Notes under the pieces: generated by a model
What the model saw: only the letters and a program-made list of their open reading frames with translations
What the model was told of the DNA's origin: nothing
The model's database searches: none
Position numbers and translations under genes: made by a program
NCBI RefSeq assembly: GCF_014281965.1
Contig: NZ_JACFTB010000004.1
Location: 62,001-126,000 of the forward strand
Direction of reading: 5' to 3'
DNA: 64,000 nt
Source of the DNA: Rhodococcus sp. BP22
GTDB taxonomy: Bacteria; Actinomycetota; Actinomycetes; Mycobacteriales; Mycobacteriaceae
Shown: in pieces, positions 1 through 8,311 of the stretch
Numbering within the stretch: position 1 is the stretch's first letter
Layout: each line of letters starts with the position of its first letter

Positions 1-947
1 CACCACGTCATGGTCACGAGGTCGCCGAACCACATGTGAGCCATCTCGTGCAGGATCGTCTCCGAGCGACGCTCATAGGAGTAGCGCGTGACCTTGGAAC
101 GGAAGACGTAGTCCTCCAGGAATGTCACCGCACCTGCGTTCTCCATCGCGCCGGCGTTGAATTCCGGGACGAACAGCTGGTCGTACTTGCCGAACGCATA
201 CGGAGTGCCGAAGTTCGCGTGATAGAAGCCGAAACCCTGCTTGGTCTCGGTGAACAGTCGCTCGACGTCCAGGTGCTCCGCAAGCGACGCACGGCAGTAG
301 AGACCGAGTGGAATGGTGCCGTGCTCATCGCTGTAGGTGTCGGTCCACTCGGCGTACGGCCCGGCGATCAGGGCGACGAGATACGTGCTCAACAGCGGCG
401 TCGTCTCGAACGAGTGCTTGCCCGCAGAAGGTTCCGATGCGTGCGGAGCGTTGGAGATGACCTTCCAACTCTCGGGAGCAGTGACCTCGAGATCGAAGGT
501 GGCTTTCAAGTCCGGCTGATCGAAGCACGCGAACATTCGTTTGGCGTCCGCTGTCTCGAATTGCGAATACAGGTAGATCGAACCGTCGGAAGGGTCGACG
601 AACCGGTGCAATCCTTCGCCGGTGTGCGAATAGACACAGTCGGCTTCGAGAACCAACACATTTTTCTCGGCGAGATCCGTCAACGCAATTCCGGTCTCCT
701 CGTCGTAACCGGTGACATCGAGTGCCGATCCATTGAGCGTCGCCGACCTTATCCGGTCTGCCACGATGTCGACGAAGGTCGAGGCACCCGCCGTGGCGGT
801 GAAGGTGATGGTCGTGGTCGACAGAAACGTCTTCTCGCTGGGATTGCCCGACCCGTCGGTCAGATCCAGCACTATCGAATACGCGGAACTGCCGACCACG
901 GTGGAGCGTTCGGCAGCTTGGTCGCGAGTCAGGTTGGGAGCAACCAC
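1..947 (-). CDS. pepN: Aminopeptidase N (M1 family), C-terminal part beyond window edge
   Basis: Zinc metallo-aminopeptidase of the M1 family, a cytosolic enzyme that removes N-terminal residues from peptides. The visible part is the N-terminal beta-saddle domain and the start of the catalytic domain (about 315 residues); the rest lies left of base 1. The exopeptidase motif GAMEN is read at about 139-152 on the minus strand and the zinc motif HEMAH (H300, E301, H304) followed by MWFGDL at about 20-50. The GTG start at 947 gives the family-typical N-terminus MVAPNLTRDQA and has GAGAAGG ten bases upstream; an in-frame ATG 36 bases further upstream is less likely. It is divergent from the nitroreductase-like gene, as pepN and Rv2466c are in M. 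tuberculosis. Confidence 0.95.
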   Translation of the reverse strand, partial: MVAPNLTRDQAAERSTVVGSSAYSIVLDLTDGSGNPSEKTFLSTTTITFTATAGASTFVDIVADRIRSATLNGSALDVTGYDEETGIALTDLAEKNVLVLEADCVYSHTGEGLHRFVDPSDGSIYLYSQFETADAKRMFACFDQPDLKATFDLEVTAPESWKVISNAPHASEPSAGKHSFETTPLLSTYLVALIAGPYAEWTDTYSDEHGTIPLGLYCRASLAEHLDVERLFTETKQGFGFYHANFGTPYAFGKYDQLFVPEFNAGAMENAGAVTFLEDYVFRSKVTRYSYERRSETILHEMAHMWFGDLVTMTW

Positions 948-1101
948 AGAATTGACACCTTCTCGAGTAGGAATGAGTAGTGCCACCATCCCATCACGCC
1001 GAGGGTCCGGCATGCTGGTGCAGACTTCGGCGGAATTCGTGGCAGGCCGCCGCGGTTTGACCGTAGGCAATTCGTGAATCGAAAATACGAGGGAGCGTCA
1101 C

Positions 1102-1719
1102 GTGACCGATAGTGCTCAGAAGGACACCGCGGATTTCTGGTTCGACCCACTGTGCCCGTGGTGCTGGATCACCTCACGGTGGATCCTCGAGGTCCAGAAA
1201 GTCCGCGATATCGACGCCAATTTCCACGTGATGAGCTTGGCCGTCCTTAACGAGGGCAGGGATCTGCCCGACGATTACGTCGAGATGATGAAGACGGCAT
1301 GGGCCCCTGTTCGCGTTGCTATTGCTGCCGCTCGCGCCGAGGGCGATCAGATTCTCTTGCCTCTCTACACCGCGATGGGCACACGGATTCACAACGAGGG
1401 CAACAAGAACTTCCCCGAGGTCATCGAGCAGTCCCTCGCGGAGCTCGGACTGCCTGCGGAGTTGGCTACTGCGGCGGACAGTACCGACTACGACGACGAC
1501 CTGCGCACCAGCCATCACGCTGGAATGGACAAGGTGGGGCCCGACGTCGGCACGCCCACCATCCACGTCAACGGCGTCGCATTCTTCGGGCCGGTCCTCT
1601 CACGAGTTCCGCGCGGCGAAGAGGCAGGCAAGCTGTGGGACGCTTCGGTGATCTTTGCTTCGTACCCACACTTCTTCGAGCTCAAGAGAACCCGTAACGA
1701 GGATCCTCAGTTCGACTAG
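1102..1719 (+). CDS. Mycothiol-dependent nitroreductase / DsbA-family oxidoreductase (Rv2466c-like)
   Basis: 205-residue thioredoxin-fold protein of the DsbA/FrnE type. The active-site motif CPWC (C18, C21) follows the first beta strand, and the cis-proline region reads VGTPTIHV near residue 150. In M. tuberculosis the neighbour of pepN, Rv2466c, is a mycothiol-dependent oxidoreductase that also reduces nitro compounds; equal length, active site and gene position support orthology. The GTG start at 1102 has GGGAG six bases upstream. The gene stands alone, divergent from pepN. The physiological substrate is not visible in the sequence. Confidence 0.88.
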   Translation: MTDSAQKDTADFWFDPLCPWCWITSRWILEVQKVRDIDANFHVMSLAVLNEGRDLPDDYVEMMKTAWAPVRVAIAAARAEGDQILLPLYTAMGTRIHNEGNKNFPEVIEQSLAELGLPAELATAADSTDYDDDLRTSHHAGMDKVGPDVGTPTIHVNGVAFFGPVLSRVPRGEEAGKLWDASVIFASYPHFFELKRTRNEDPQFD

Positions 1720-1772
1720 TCGAACGTGGCCACTGGCGGCTCGGCCGTCAGTGGCACCGGGACGCGGTCGGG

Positions 1773-2450
1773 TCAGTAAACGATGCGATCCGGGCCGGTC
1801 GCAGCCCCGAAAACCTGATGTACCCCCCGGCTGTATCGCCACGCCGACCACGTGGCTGCGGCCGCGTCCAACGCGTCGTCGAGCGCGGGGCCTGGCGCTA
1901 GTTCGGCGAGACCCACGGCAAGGTTGTGTGGGTCGATCCAGGTCGACAGTGCCGCCATTCGTTGACCTGCACCGCGTCCGGACTTCTTCGACGCGAAATC
2001 AGTCGTCGTCGCCATCGCACGGAACGAACATTCGGGATGAACCTCCACGACGCGATCGGGATCGAACTCTGCTGCCCGCCACGCCCGCACCGAGGGCATC
2101 AGGTGCCAAGTCTGCTTACTGATCGCCTTGCCCGTGATCCGACGCGAGATGTCGCATGCCTCGCGGTAGTCCTCGGCGTCGAGCACCTCTGATACCGGCG
2201 TGTAGAAAATCGACGACCGCGCCGGGCCCAGAAATGCTTTCGCCGCGAGCTCACTGATCCGATACGACTCTTCCGGCATCGACAGCGGCATATCCACCGC
2301 GACCACCGAGCATCCGGCAGTCGAGTCGAGCACAGCATCGACGCTGCCCGCGACACTCCAGGTGACGACAGCGCCGTCGAAAATCGCGACAACCCATTCA
2401 CCCTTGGCTCCGTCCACTCCGGCAACCGTTTTTCCAGCGCTCACTCCCAC
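1773..2450 (-). CDS. DUF429 family protein
   Basis: 225-residue protein of the DUF429 family, which has an RNase H-like fold and no settled function. The N-terminus carries the family pattern AGVDGAKGEWVVA (acidic residue on the first strand), then VVAVDMPLSMPE around residue 50 and the helix region SSIFYTPV around 80. The acidic residues are placed as in RNase H-like nucleases, but activity is inferred only. It starts with GTG at 2450, only 16 bases from the divergent rpiB start, so the two probably share a very short promoter region and may be leaderless. Confidence 0.8.
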   Translation of the reverse strand: MGVSAGKTVAGVDGAKGEWVVAIFDGAVVTWSVAGSVDAVLDSTAGCSVVAVDMPLSMPEESYRISELAAKAFLGPARSSIFYTPVSEVLDAEDYREACDISRRITGKAISKQTWHLMPSVRAWRAAEFDPDRVVEVHPECSFRAMATTTDFASKKSGRGAGQRMAALSTWIDPHNLAVGLAELAPGPALDDALDAAAATWSAWRYSRGVHQVFGAATGPDRIVY

Positions 2451-2466
2451 CTGTCAGACTCTAGGC

Positions 2467-2970
2467 ATGCGCGTATACCTGGGGGCAGACCATGCCGGTC
2501 TCGAGTTCAAGAATCAGATCATCGAACATCTCACCGCGAGCGGGCACGATCCCGTCGATTGCGGTGCGTTCGAATACGACGCCGTGGACGACTACCCGGC
2601 GTTCTGTATCGACGCCGCTCGCCGCGTAGTCGCCGACCCGGGGAGCCGCGGTCTTGTCCTCGGCGGTTCGGGTAACGGGGAGCAGATCGCAGCCAACAAG
2701 GTGCCGGGCGCACGATGCGCATTGGCGTGGAGCGTCGAGACCGCGAAACTGGCGCGCGAGCACAACGATGCGCAGCTCATCGGTATTGGTGGGCGCATGC
2801 ACACACTTCCCGAGGCCCTGGCAATCGTCGACGCTTTCCTTGCGACACCGTTCTCCGGTGAAGAACGTCACCAGCGCCGCATCGACATCTTGTCCGAGTA
2901 CGAGCGCAGCGGTGTAGCTCCGGCGGTACCAGGGGGCGAAGCCCTCGGCGCCGATGTGAAGCCTGCGTAA
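2467..2970 (+). CDS. rpiB: Ribose-5-phosphate isomerase B
   Basis: 167-residue RpiB (LacA/RpiB family), cytosolic, interconverting ribose 5-phosphate and ribulose 5-phosphate in the non-oxidative pentose phosphate pathway. Visible signatures are GADHAG at residues 6-11 (phosphate and substrate binding) and GGSGNGEQIAANK, where E72 is the catalytic base used by the mycobacterial type in place of the cysteine of the E. coli enzyme. The ATG at 2467 is chosen because family homology starts exactly there. Two bases separate its stop from nei, so the two are co-transcribed, as in M. tuberculosis. Confidence 0.96.
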   Translation: MRVYLGADHAGLEFKNQIIEHLTASGHDPVDCGAFEYDAVDDYPAFCIDAARRVVADPGSRGLVLGGSGNGEQIAANKVPGARCALAWSVETAKLAREHNDAQLIGIGGRMHTLPEALAIVDAFLATPFSGEERHQRRIDILSEYERSGVAPAVPGGEALGADVKPA

Positions 2971-2972
2971 CT

Positions 2973-3770
2973 GTGCCCGAAGGGCACACGCTGCACCGAC
3001 TGGCTCGGTTGCATCAACGACGGTTCGGCGGGGCGCCGGTCGAGGTGTGCAGTCCTCAGGGACGGTTCACCTCGGGCGCCGCGCTGATCGACGGCCTTGT
3101 TCTCCGCAAGGCCGAGGCGTGGGGCAAACACCTTCTTCACCGATACGACTCCGACTTGATCGTGCACATTCATCTCGGCCTGTACGGGAAGTTCACCGAA
3201 CAGGCCGTGCCGCTGGATGACCCGGTCGGGGCCGTGCGCTTACGGATGGTGGGGGAGCAGTACGGAACAGACCTCCGGGGCCCGACCGCGTGCGAGATAT
3301 ACACCGAGCAGCAAGTCGACGCCCTCAAGGCGCGGCTCGGACCGGACCCCATCCGAAAAGACGCCGACCCCGAACGTGCGTGGGCACGAATTTCGAAGTC
3401 GCGCACACCTATCGGCACCCTGCTCATGGATCAGAAGGTCCTGGCGGGAGTGGGCAATGTCTATCGTGCCGAGATTCTTTTTCGCCACGAGATCAATCCG
3501 ATGCGTCCAGGCAAGGACCTCGACCATTCCGAATGGGACGCGCTGTGGCTCGACCTCGTCGACCTGATGAACATCGGTGTCCGACGCGGGAAGATCATCA
3601 CCATCCGGCCGGAAGACGACCACGGCGACGTCGGATACGACGCGAGAAGGCCGCGCTCGTACGTCTATCGCCAATCTGGGCGTCCGTGCCGTGTTTGTGG
3701 GACCGAGATCCTCCATTCGGTGATGCAGGCGAGAAACCTGTTCTGGTGCCCGGTCTGTCAGGCGAGTTAG
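2973..3770 (+). CDS. nei: Fpg/Nei family DNA glycosylase (endonuclease VIII type)
   Basis: 265-residue bifunctional DNA glycosylase/AP lyase for oxidised bases. The mature N-terminus PEGHTLHR provides P2 (Schiff-base nucleophile) and E3. The helix-two-turn-helix region reads LMDQKVLAGVGNVYRAEILF around residues 152-171. The C-terminal zinc finger is complete, C239-x2-C242-x16-C259-x2-C262. It begins with GTG two bases after the rpiB stop. The closest family by context is mycobacterial Nei1 (Rv2464c). Confidence 0.93.
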   Translation: MPEGHTLHRLARLHQRRFGGAPVEVCSPQGRFTSGAALIDGLVLRKAEAWGKHLLHRYDSDLIVHIHLGLYGKFTEQAVPLDDPVGAVRLRMVGEQYGTDLRGPTACEIYTEQQVDALKARLGPDPIRKDADPERAWARISKSRTPIGTLLMDQKVLAGVGNVYRAEILFRHEINPMRPGKDLDHSEWDALWLDLVDLMNIGVRRGKIITIRPEDDHGDVGYDARRPRSYVYRQSGRPCRVCGTEILHSVMQARNLFWCPVCQAS

Positions 3771-3875
3771 AAACCACCTCGATCGCCACCTTCGTCGTCC
3801 GGGCAAATCGGACGAGTGCCGGCTATGTGGCGGATACCCGCGCGAAAGTGCCCTGTGCCAGGGAGAATCGCCGCT

Positions 3876-4628
3876 ATGACTTCAGCCCCGCAGTTCGAAC
3901 TTCTGACCCGTGAGTGCGGGCGCATGGCGTCGCTGACCCATGACGACCTTGCGTTGCCGATTCTGTCGATGCCCGGTTGGACCGTGGAGAAGCTGATCCG
4001 CCATGTCAGCTTCGTACACCGCATGGCGGTTGCTGCACTCGAAACGCCTGCATCCGAAGGAATGGCGAAAGTTGTTGGAGCCGTTGCCAAGCCGGAGCGT
4101 GGACCGCAAGTTCTCGATGACTATCGAGAGTCCGCCGCGTGCATGCTCGCGGCGTATCGGGCAGTCGATCCAGCACAGGAGGTTGCGTCGTGGGCCGGGG
4201 TCGCTTCGGCGGACTACTGGATCAGGAGGCAACTGCACGAGGTGACCGTGCATAGATTCGATGCCCAGGATGCGATTCACGAGTGCGGGGGCCCAGAACC
4301 CGAAGCGGCCGACCCGGTCGGTGCTGCGGACGCCATAGTCGAGTGGGCCGAGCAGTTTCTTACGAGGTTTCCCATCGAGAAGGTTCCTGCCGTGGCGGGA
4401 CGAACAGTCCATTTACACACCGACGACGGTACCGATGCCGAGTTGTTCCTCGATTTCACCGGAGACGAGGTCGCAGTGTGTCGCCAACACCGGAAAGGTG
4501 ATGTGGCGCTGCGTGGTTCTGCGCAGAACCTGATGCTCACTCTCTGGCGTCGGCGACCGTTGGACGGCCTCGACATCGTCGGCGATCGTGCTGTGGCGCA
4601 GGCGCTGTACGACGGAATACGGATCTGA
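3876..4628 (+). CDS. Maleylpyruvate isomerase family, mycothiol-dependent (TIGR03083-like)
   Basis: 250-residue protein of the MDMPI/DinB-like four-helix family, whose characterised members are mycothiol-dependent zinc enzymes. The expected zinc ligands are present as H43, E122 and H126 (pattern H ... E-x3-H). The C-terminal third matches the family's small alpha/beta domain. The ATG at 3876 is preferred because GGGAGA lies nine bases upstream; an earlier in-frame ATG at 3816 has no ribosome binding site. The real substrate is unknown, and many actinobacterial paralogues are not maleylpyruvate isomerases. Confidence 0.78.
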   Translation: MTSAPQFELLTRECGRMASLTHDDLALPILSMPGWTVEKLIRHVSFVHRMAVAALETPASEGMAKVVGAVAKPERGPQVLDDYRESAACMLAAYRAVDPAQEVASWAGVASADYWIRRQLHEVTVHRFDAQDAIHECGGPEPEAADPVGAADAIVEWAEQFLTRFPIEKVPAVAGRTVHLHTDDGTDAELFLDFTGDEVAVCRQHRKGDVALRGSAQNLMLTLWRRRPLDGLDIVGDRAVAQALYDGIRI

Positions 4629-4658
4629 AGGGGATTGCGCAGGATATAGACACAAAAA

Positions 4659-4692
4659 AGCCCGGTCCATGAAGATCAGGACCGGGCTTTTT
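4659..4692. terminator. Bidirectional rho-independent terminator
   Basis: Ten-base-pair stem (AGCCCGGTCC / GGACCGGGCT) with a ten-base loop, flanked by an A-run on the left and a T-run on the right. It can stop transcription of the MDMPI-family gene on the plus strand and of tRNA-Gly on the minus strand. Confidence 0.9.
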
Positions 4693-4694
4693 GC

Positions 4695-4768
4695 TGGAGC
4701 CGATGACGAGAATCGAACTCGCGTAGCCTGTTTGGAAGACAGGGGCTCTACCATTGAGCTACATCGGC
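4695..4768 (-). tRNA. tRNA-Gly (anticodon TCC)
   Basis: Full cloverleaf on the minus strand: acceptor GCCGATG/CATCGGC, D-arm GCTC/GAGC, anticodon stem CCTGT/ACAGG with loop CTTCCAA (TCC), T-loop TTCGATT. The 3' CCA is encoded. It is divergent from tRNA-Pro. Confidence 0.96.
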
Positions 4769-4822
4769 ATGCGAGCGGCTCGATGGGATCGCCATCTGCG
4801 CCGCTTGCGTTATGAGACTCTA

Positions 4823-4838
4823 CCGAACCTCGGTTCGA
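4823..4838. promoter_or_regulatory. SOS/Cheo-box-like palindrome
   Basis: CCGAAC-CTCG-GTTCGA contains a perfect GAAC-N4-GTTC Cheo box and matches 11 of 12 defined bases of the actinobacterial LexA consensus TCGAAC-N4-GTTCGA. It sits 55 bases upstream of tRNA-Gly, between the divergent tRNAs, where a LexA target is not expected. It may be a chance palindrome. Confidence 0.3.
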
Positions 4839-4912
4839 GATTACAAATTGGCTGGATCGGCTACCTGTGGACGCAGTAACGGTGGCCCGTCGACGACCCC
4901 GAATAGTGCATA

Positions 4913-4981
4913 CTGTTCAATGGATCCTGCACCTGCTGTTCCAAGGTCCATGCAATTGCTGTTCAATGGTGCCTGTAGGTT
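4913..4981 (+). repeat. Three tandem 23-bp imperfect repeats upstream of tRNA-Pro
   Basis: Units start at 4913, 4936 and 4959, an exact period of 23 bases. Each begins CTGTTC followed by A/C-A-T/A-GG, then a C-x-TG core. The array ends 12 bases before the 5' end of tRNA-Pro, so it overlaps the tRNA promoter or leader. Confidence 0.75.
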
Positions 4982-4992
4982 TGTTCGGTAGA

Positions 4993-5066
4993 CGGGGTGT
5001 GGCGCAGCTTGGTAGCGCATCCGCTTTGGGAGCGGAGGGTCGCAGGTTCAATTCCTGTCACCCCGA
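4993..5066 (+). tRNA. tRNA-Pro (anticodon TGG)
   Basis: Cloverleaf with acceptor CGGGGTG/CACCCCG, D-arm GCGC/GCGC, anticodon stem CCGCT/AGCGG with loop TTGGG (TGG), T-loop TTCAATT and discriminator A. CCA is not encoded, unlike in the neighbouring tRNA-Gly. Confidence 0.95.
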
Positions 5067-5071
5067 CAAGA

Positions 5072-5100
5072 GAAGCCGGATCCAGTGCGGATCCGGCTTC
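5072..5100 (+). terminator. Hairpin downstream of tRNA-Pro
   Basis: Twelve-base-pair perfect stem GAAGCCGGATCC / GGATCCGGCTTC with a five-base loop, six bases after tRNA-Pro. No T-run follows, so termination is inferred from position and stability. Confidence 0.6.
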
Positions 5101-5134
5101 GATCAAGGAATCACCGCCGGGTCGCCCGCTAGTC

Positions 5135-5182
5135 GGTGGACCAGACATACGGTGATCCAGGCAGACGATGATCCAGACAGCA
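5135..5182 (+). repeat. Three tandem 16-bp imperfect repeats upstream of tig
   Basis: Units at 5135 (GGTGGACCAGACATAC), 5151 (GGTGATCCAGGCAGAC) and 5167 (GATGATCCAGACAGCA), an exact 16-base period. The array ends 29 bases before the tig start and probably lies in the tig promoter or 5' UTR. Confidence 0.7.
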
Positions 5183-5211
5183 AGGTAAGACCACCAAAAG
5201 GAGCATGTCCC

Positions 5212-6588
5212 GTGAAGAGCACCGTCGAGCAGCTCAGCCCGACGCGAGTCCGTATCAACGTTGAGGTGCCCTTCGAGGAGCTCAAGCCTGATTTCGACCG
5301 CGCCTACAAGGCTCTCGCTCAGCAGATCCGCCTGCCGGGGTTCCGCCCGGGCAAGGCTCCCGCGAAGCTGCTCGAAGCTCGCGTCGGACGAGGGGCAGTG
5401 TTGGAGCAGGTCGTCAACGACGCCCTTCCCACTCGCTACTCCGAAGCCGTCTCCGCGGAGAACATCAAGGTCATCGGACAGCCCGATATCGAGATCACCA
5501 AGATCGAAGACGGCGAACAGCTCACTTTCACCGCCGAGGTCGACATCCGTCCCGAGATCGCCTTGCCGGACTACTCGACCATCGATATCACGGTCGATCC
5601 CCTCGAAATCACTGACGAAGCGGTAGATGAGCAGCTGTTGTCGCTGCGCCAGCGCTTCGGCACGTTGACCGGTGTGACTCGTCCCGTGCAGTCCGGAGAC
5701 TTCGTCTCCATCGACCTCTCGGCCACAGTCGACGGTGAAACCGTCGAAGAGGCTTCGGCCAGCGGCTTGTCCCACGAGGTCGGTTCGGGCCAGCTCATCG
5801 AAGGCTTGGACGATGCCATCGTCGGAGTCTCGGTAGACGAGTCCAAGGATTTCACTTCCACGCTCGTTGCAGGCGAATTCGCCGGCAAGGAAGCAGTTGT
5901 CTCCGTCAAGGTCGTCTCCGTCAAGGAGCGCGAACTTCCGGAGGCCGACGACGAGTTCGCACAGCTCGCCAGCGAGTTCGACACCCTCGAAGAGCTGATT
6001 GCCGACCTGAAGACTCGAGTAGAACGAGTGAAGAAGGTCGAGCAGGCCGGCCAGATCCGCGACAAGGTGCTGGAGACGCTTCTCGAGACCCTCGAGATCC
6101 CGGCTCCGGAAGCCGTCGTCAAGGCTGAAGTCGACTCCCAGCTCCACGAGGCCATCCACGGACTCGACCACGACGAAGCCAAGCTTGCCGAGATGTTGGA
6201 GGCACAGGGCTCGAGCCGTGAAGAGTTCGACAAGGACGTCAAGGAAGCCGCCGAGAAGTCGGTGCGCACGCAGTTGCTCCTCGATGCGATTGCCGAAGCA
6301 GAACAGACTCAGGTCGGTCAGGACGAGCTCACCGAGCGAATCATCTTCCAGGCGCAGCGCTACGGCATCTCGCCTGAGGAGTTCATCCAGCAGGTGCAGC
6401 AGGCAAATCAGCTCGGCGCCATCTTCGCCGACGTACGTCGCGGCAAGGCTTTGGCCTCGGTTGTCGACCGTGTCAACGTGACCGACACGGCTGGCGCGAC
6501 CGTGGACACCGCAGAGCTTTTCGGTAGTCCCGCGGACGAGGAAGAGCCTGCAGCAGGCGATTCTGCCGAGGGTGAACAAGACAAGTAA
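5212..6588 (+). CDS. tig: Trigger factor, ribosome-associated chaperone
   Basis: 458-residue trigger factor: N-terminal ribosome-binding domain with the signature GFRPGKAP near residue 44, central FKBP-type PPIase domain (about 150-240) and C-terminal chaperone helices, ending in an acidic tail. It binds at the peptide exit tunnel and folds nascent proteins. The GTG at 5212 has AAAAGGAG eight bases upstream; reading the frame further upstream would run through tRNA-Pro and is artefactual. It precedes clpP1P2, the usual tig-clpP-clpX order, and is separated from clpP1 by a hairpin terminator. Confidence 0.97.
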   Translation: MKSTVEQLSPTRVRINVEVPFEELKPDFDRAYKALAQQIRLPGFRPGKAPAKLLEARVGRGAVLEQVVNDALPTRYSEAVSAENIKVIGQPDIEITKIEDGEQLTFTAEVDIRPEIALPDYSTIDITVDPLEITDEAVDEQLLSLRQRFGTLTGVTRPVQSGDFVSIDLSATVDGETVEEASASGLSHEVGSGQLIEGLDDAIVGVSVDESKDFTSTLVAGEFAGKEAVVSVKVVSVKERELPEADDEFAQLASEFDTLEELIADLKTRVERVKKVEQAGQIRDKVLETLLETLEIPAPEAVVKAEVDSQLHEAIHGLDHDEAKLAEMLEAQGSSREEFDKDVKEAAEKSVRTQLLLDAIAEAEQTQVGQDELTERIIFQAQRYGISPEEFIQQVQQANQLGAIFADVRRGKALASVVDRVNVTDTAGATVDTAELFGSPADEEEPAAGDSAEGEQDK

Positions 6589-6599
6589 CGCTTACAGCG
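6589..6599. promoter_or_regulatory. ClgR-type operator upstream of clpP1
   Basis: CGCTTACAGCG fits the core CGCYNANRGCG recalled for actinobacterial ClgR binding sites and is followed by AAC as in the extended motif. ClgR activates clpP1P2 in Streptomyces and Corynebacterium. The site directly abuts the tig stop codon, 89 bases upstream of the clpP1 start. Confidence 0.5.
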
Positions 6600-6605
6600 A
6601 ACGAC

Positions 6606-6637
6606 GGCGGTTCCGGGACTCCGGAGCCGCCTTCTTT
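6606..6637 (+). terminator. Rho-independent terminator of tig
   Basis: Eleven-base-pair stem GGCGGTTCCGG / CCGGAGCCGCC (one G-T pair), four-base loop, followed by TTCTTT. It implies clpP1P2 has its own promoter, or that readthrough is controlled. Confidence 0.8.
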
Positions 6638-6687
6638 CGTTAGTGTCTGTATCAGGAACCAACGATCGTATGGAAAAGGCAGGTACC

Positions 6688-7320
6688 GTGACTGTTCAGA
6701 ATTCGGCGGCTTCGCGTCAGCAGAGTCCCGTCATGACTTCGGCCTCCTCCGGCCTTAATCTCAGCGACTCCGTGTACGAGCGTCTGCTTCGCGAGCGCAT
6801 CATCTTCCTCGGTACTCAGGTCGACGATGACATCGCCAACAAGCTGTGTGCTCAGATTCTCCTTCTGTCCGCTGAGGACGCCACCCGCGACATATCTCTT
6901 TACATCAACTCTCCCGGTGGCTCCGTCACCGCGGGCATGGCGATCTTCGACACCATGGAATTCGCCGAGTGCGACGTAGCTACCTACGGAATGGGTTTGG
7001 CTGCGTCCATGGGGCAGTTCCTGTTGTCGGCAGGCGCCAAGGGAAAGCGCTACGCACTCCCGCACGCCCGGATCATGATGCACCAGCCCTCAGCCGGTAT
7101 CGGCGGTAGTGCCAGTGACATTGCCATCATGGCCGAGCAGTTCGCGCACACCAAGCGTGAAATGGCCGAGCTGATCGCGCTGCACACCGGCCAGACCGTT
7201 GAGCAGATCACCGAAGACTCCGATCGTGACCGCTGGTTCACCGCCCAGGCGGCAAAGGAGTACGGGTTCGTCGATCATGTCGTCAGCCGAGCTCGGCAGG
7301 CCGGCGGAATCGGCGACTAG
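6688..7320 (+). CDS. clpP1: ATP-dependent Clp protease proteolytic subunit 1
   Basis: 210-residue serine peptidase subunit. The catalytic triad is visible as S107 (LAASMGQF), H132 (MMHQPSAG) and D181 (SDRDRWF). In mycobacteria ClpP1 and ClpP2 form a mixed 14-mer that works with ClpX or ClpC1. The GTG at 6688 is chosen for GAAAAGG eight bases upstream; ATG at 6733 would give an N-terminus nearer M. tuberculosis ClpP1 and is a real alternative, as the N-terminus is usually processed. clpP2 follows after 48 bases in the same operon. Confidence 0.95.
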   Translation: MTVQNSAASRQQSPVMTSASSGLNLSDSVYERLLRERIIFLGTQVDDDIANKLCAQILLLSAEDATRDISLYINSPGGSVTAGMAIFDTMEFAECDVATYGMGLAASMGQFLLSAGAKGKRYALPHARIMMHQPSAGIGGSASDIAIMAEQFAHTKREMAELIALHTGQTVEQITEDSDRDRWFTAQAAKEYGFVDHVVSRARQAGGIGD

Positions 7321-7368
7321 ATCCGCCCGGACCGGCGATCCCTCGATCACTTACATCTTGGAGAAACG

Positions 7369-8010
7369 ATGACAAACCTGTTCGATCCCAATCAGATGCC
7401 GTCCTCGCGGTACATCTTGCCTTCTTTCGTCGAGCACTCCAGCTACGGCATGAAGGAATCCAACCCGTACAACAAGTTGTTCGAGGAGCGCATCATCTTC
7501 CTCGGCGTCCAGGTCGACGACGCGTCGGCCAACGACGTCATGGCCCAGCTGCTCGTATTGGAAGGTCTCGATCCCGATCGTGACATCACGATGTACATCA
7601 ACTCGCCCGGTGGTTCGTTCACCTCGCTGATGGCCATCTACGACACCATGCAGTACGTCCGCGCGGACGTGGCGACGGTCTGCCTCGGACAGGCAGCATC
7701 GGCGGCAGCTGTGTTGCTCGCCGCTGGTACACCGGGAAAGCGTGCCGCTCTGCCGAATGCGCGTGTGCTGATTCACCAGCCATCGAGTGGTGGAATTCAG
7801 GGCCAGGTCTCGGACCTCGAGATTCAGGCTGCGGAAATCGAGCGCATGCGTCGTCTCATGGAGACCACACTCGGCCGGCACACCGGCAAGGATCCCGACG
7901 TCATCCGCAAGGACACCGATCGTGACAAGATTCTGACCGCCGCGCAGGCCAAGGATTACGGAATCATCGACACGGTCTTCGAATACCGGAAGTTGTCGGC
8001 ACAGAAGTAG
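7369..8010 (+). CDS. clpP2: ATP-dependent Clp protease proteolytic subunit 2
   Basis: 213-residue paralogue of clpP1 with the triad S111 (GQAASAAA), H136 (LIHQPSSG) and D186 (DTDRDKIL). The insertion in the handle region and the N-terminal extension [16 protein letters not shown] are typical of ClpP2. The ATG at 7369 follows TTGGAGAAA. It forms the ClpP1P2 tetradecamer with its neighbour and clpX follows at 8312. Confidence 0.96.
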   Translation: MTNLFDPNQMPSSRYILPSFVEHSSYGMKESNPYNKLFEERIIFLGVQVDDASANDVMAQLLVLEGLDPDRDITMYINSPGGSFTSLMAIYDTMQYVRADVATVCLGQAASAAAVLLAAGTPGKRAALPNARVLIHQPSSGGIQGQVSDLEIQAAEIERMRRLMETTLGRHTGKDPDVIRKDTDRDKILTAAQAKDYGIIDTVFEYRKLSAQK

Positions 8011-8311
8011 TACCAGCAGATATTTCGCGAAACCTCTGGTTGTCGGGCGTAGGCCAAGCTCTTTTACGTCCGACAACCCTGGGTCAGCACGAACGGTCAC
8101 ACGCTTCGACAGTCTTCGACCAGCAAGAAGTTCGGGTCGGAAGAAGTTGGACAGCGAATCACCGGAAACATCTCACCCATGGTCGTCGAACACGGGTACG
8201 GTCGCTTCAAGGCACGAACGAGTTGTGGATCGAGAAGCTGCCGACGACTGGACCGACATCGTGAGGGTGTCTACCGGGCCGGACGCGAACAAGGAAGTAG
8301 GAACCTCGAAT
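8011..8311 (+). other. Non-coding gap clpP2-clpX with a long hairpin at 8038-8078
   Basis: 301 bases with no supported gene. At 8038-8078 a 14-bp stem (GGTTGTCGGGCGTA with TACGTCCGACAACC, one G-T pair) closes a loop containing TTTT. It may terminate the clpP1P2 transcript, though no T-run follows it. The remainder should hold the clpX promoter; I see no convincing motif. Confidence 0.55.

Noticed and set aside
4867..5211. N-terminal extension of trigger factor upstream of 5212
   Set aside because: The frame would translate the tRNA-Pro gene; the ribosome binding site and homology both support GTG 5212.
4963..6579. Long open frame (over 500 codons) on the minus strand across trigger factor
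   Set aside because: It is the mirror frame of the tig gene in GC-rich DNA, runs through tRNA-Pro and has no recognisable domain.
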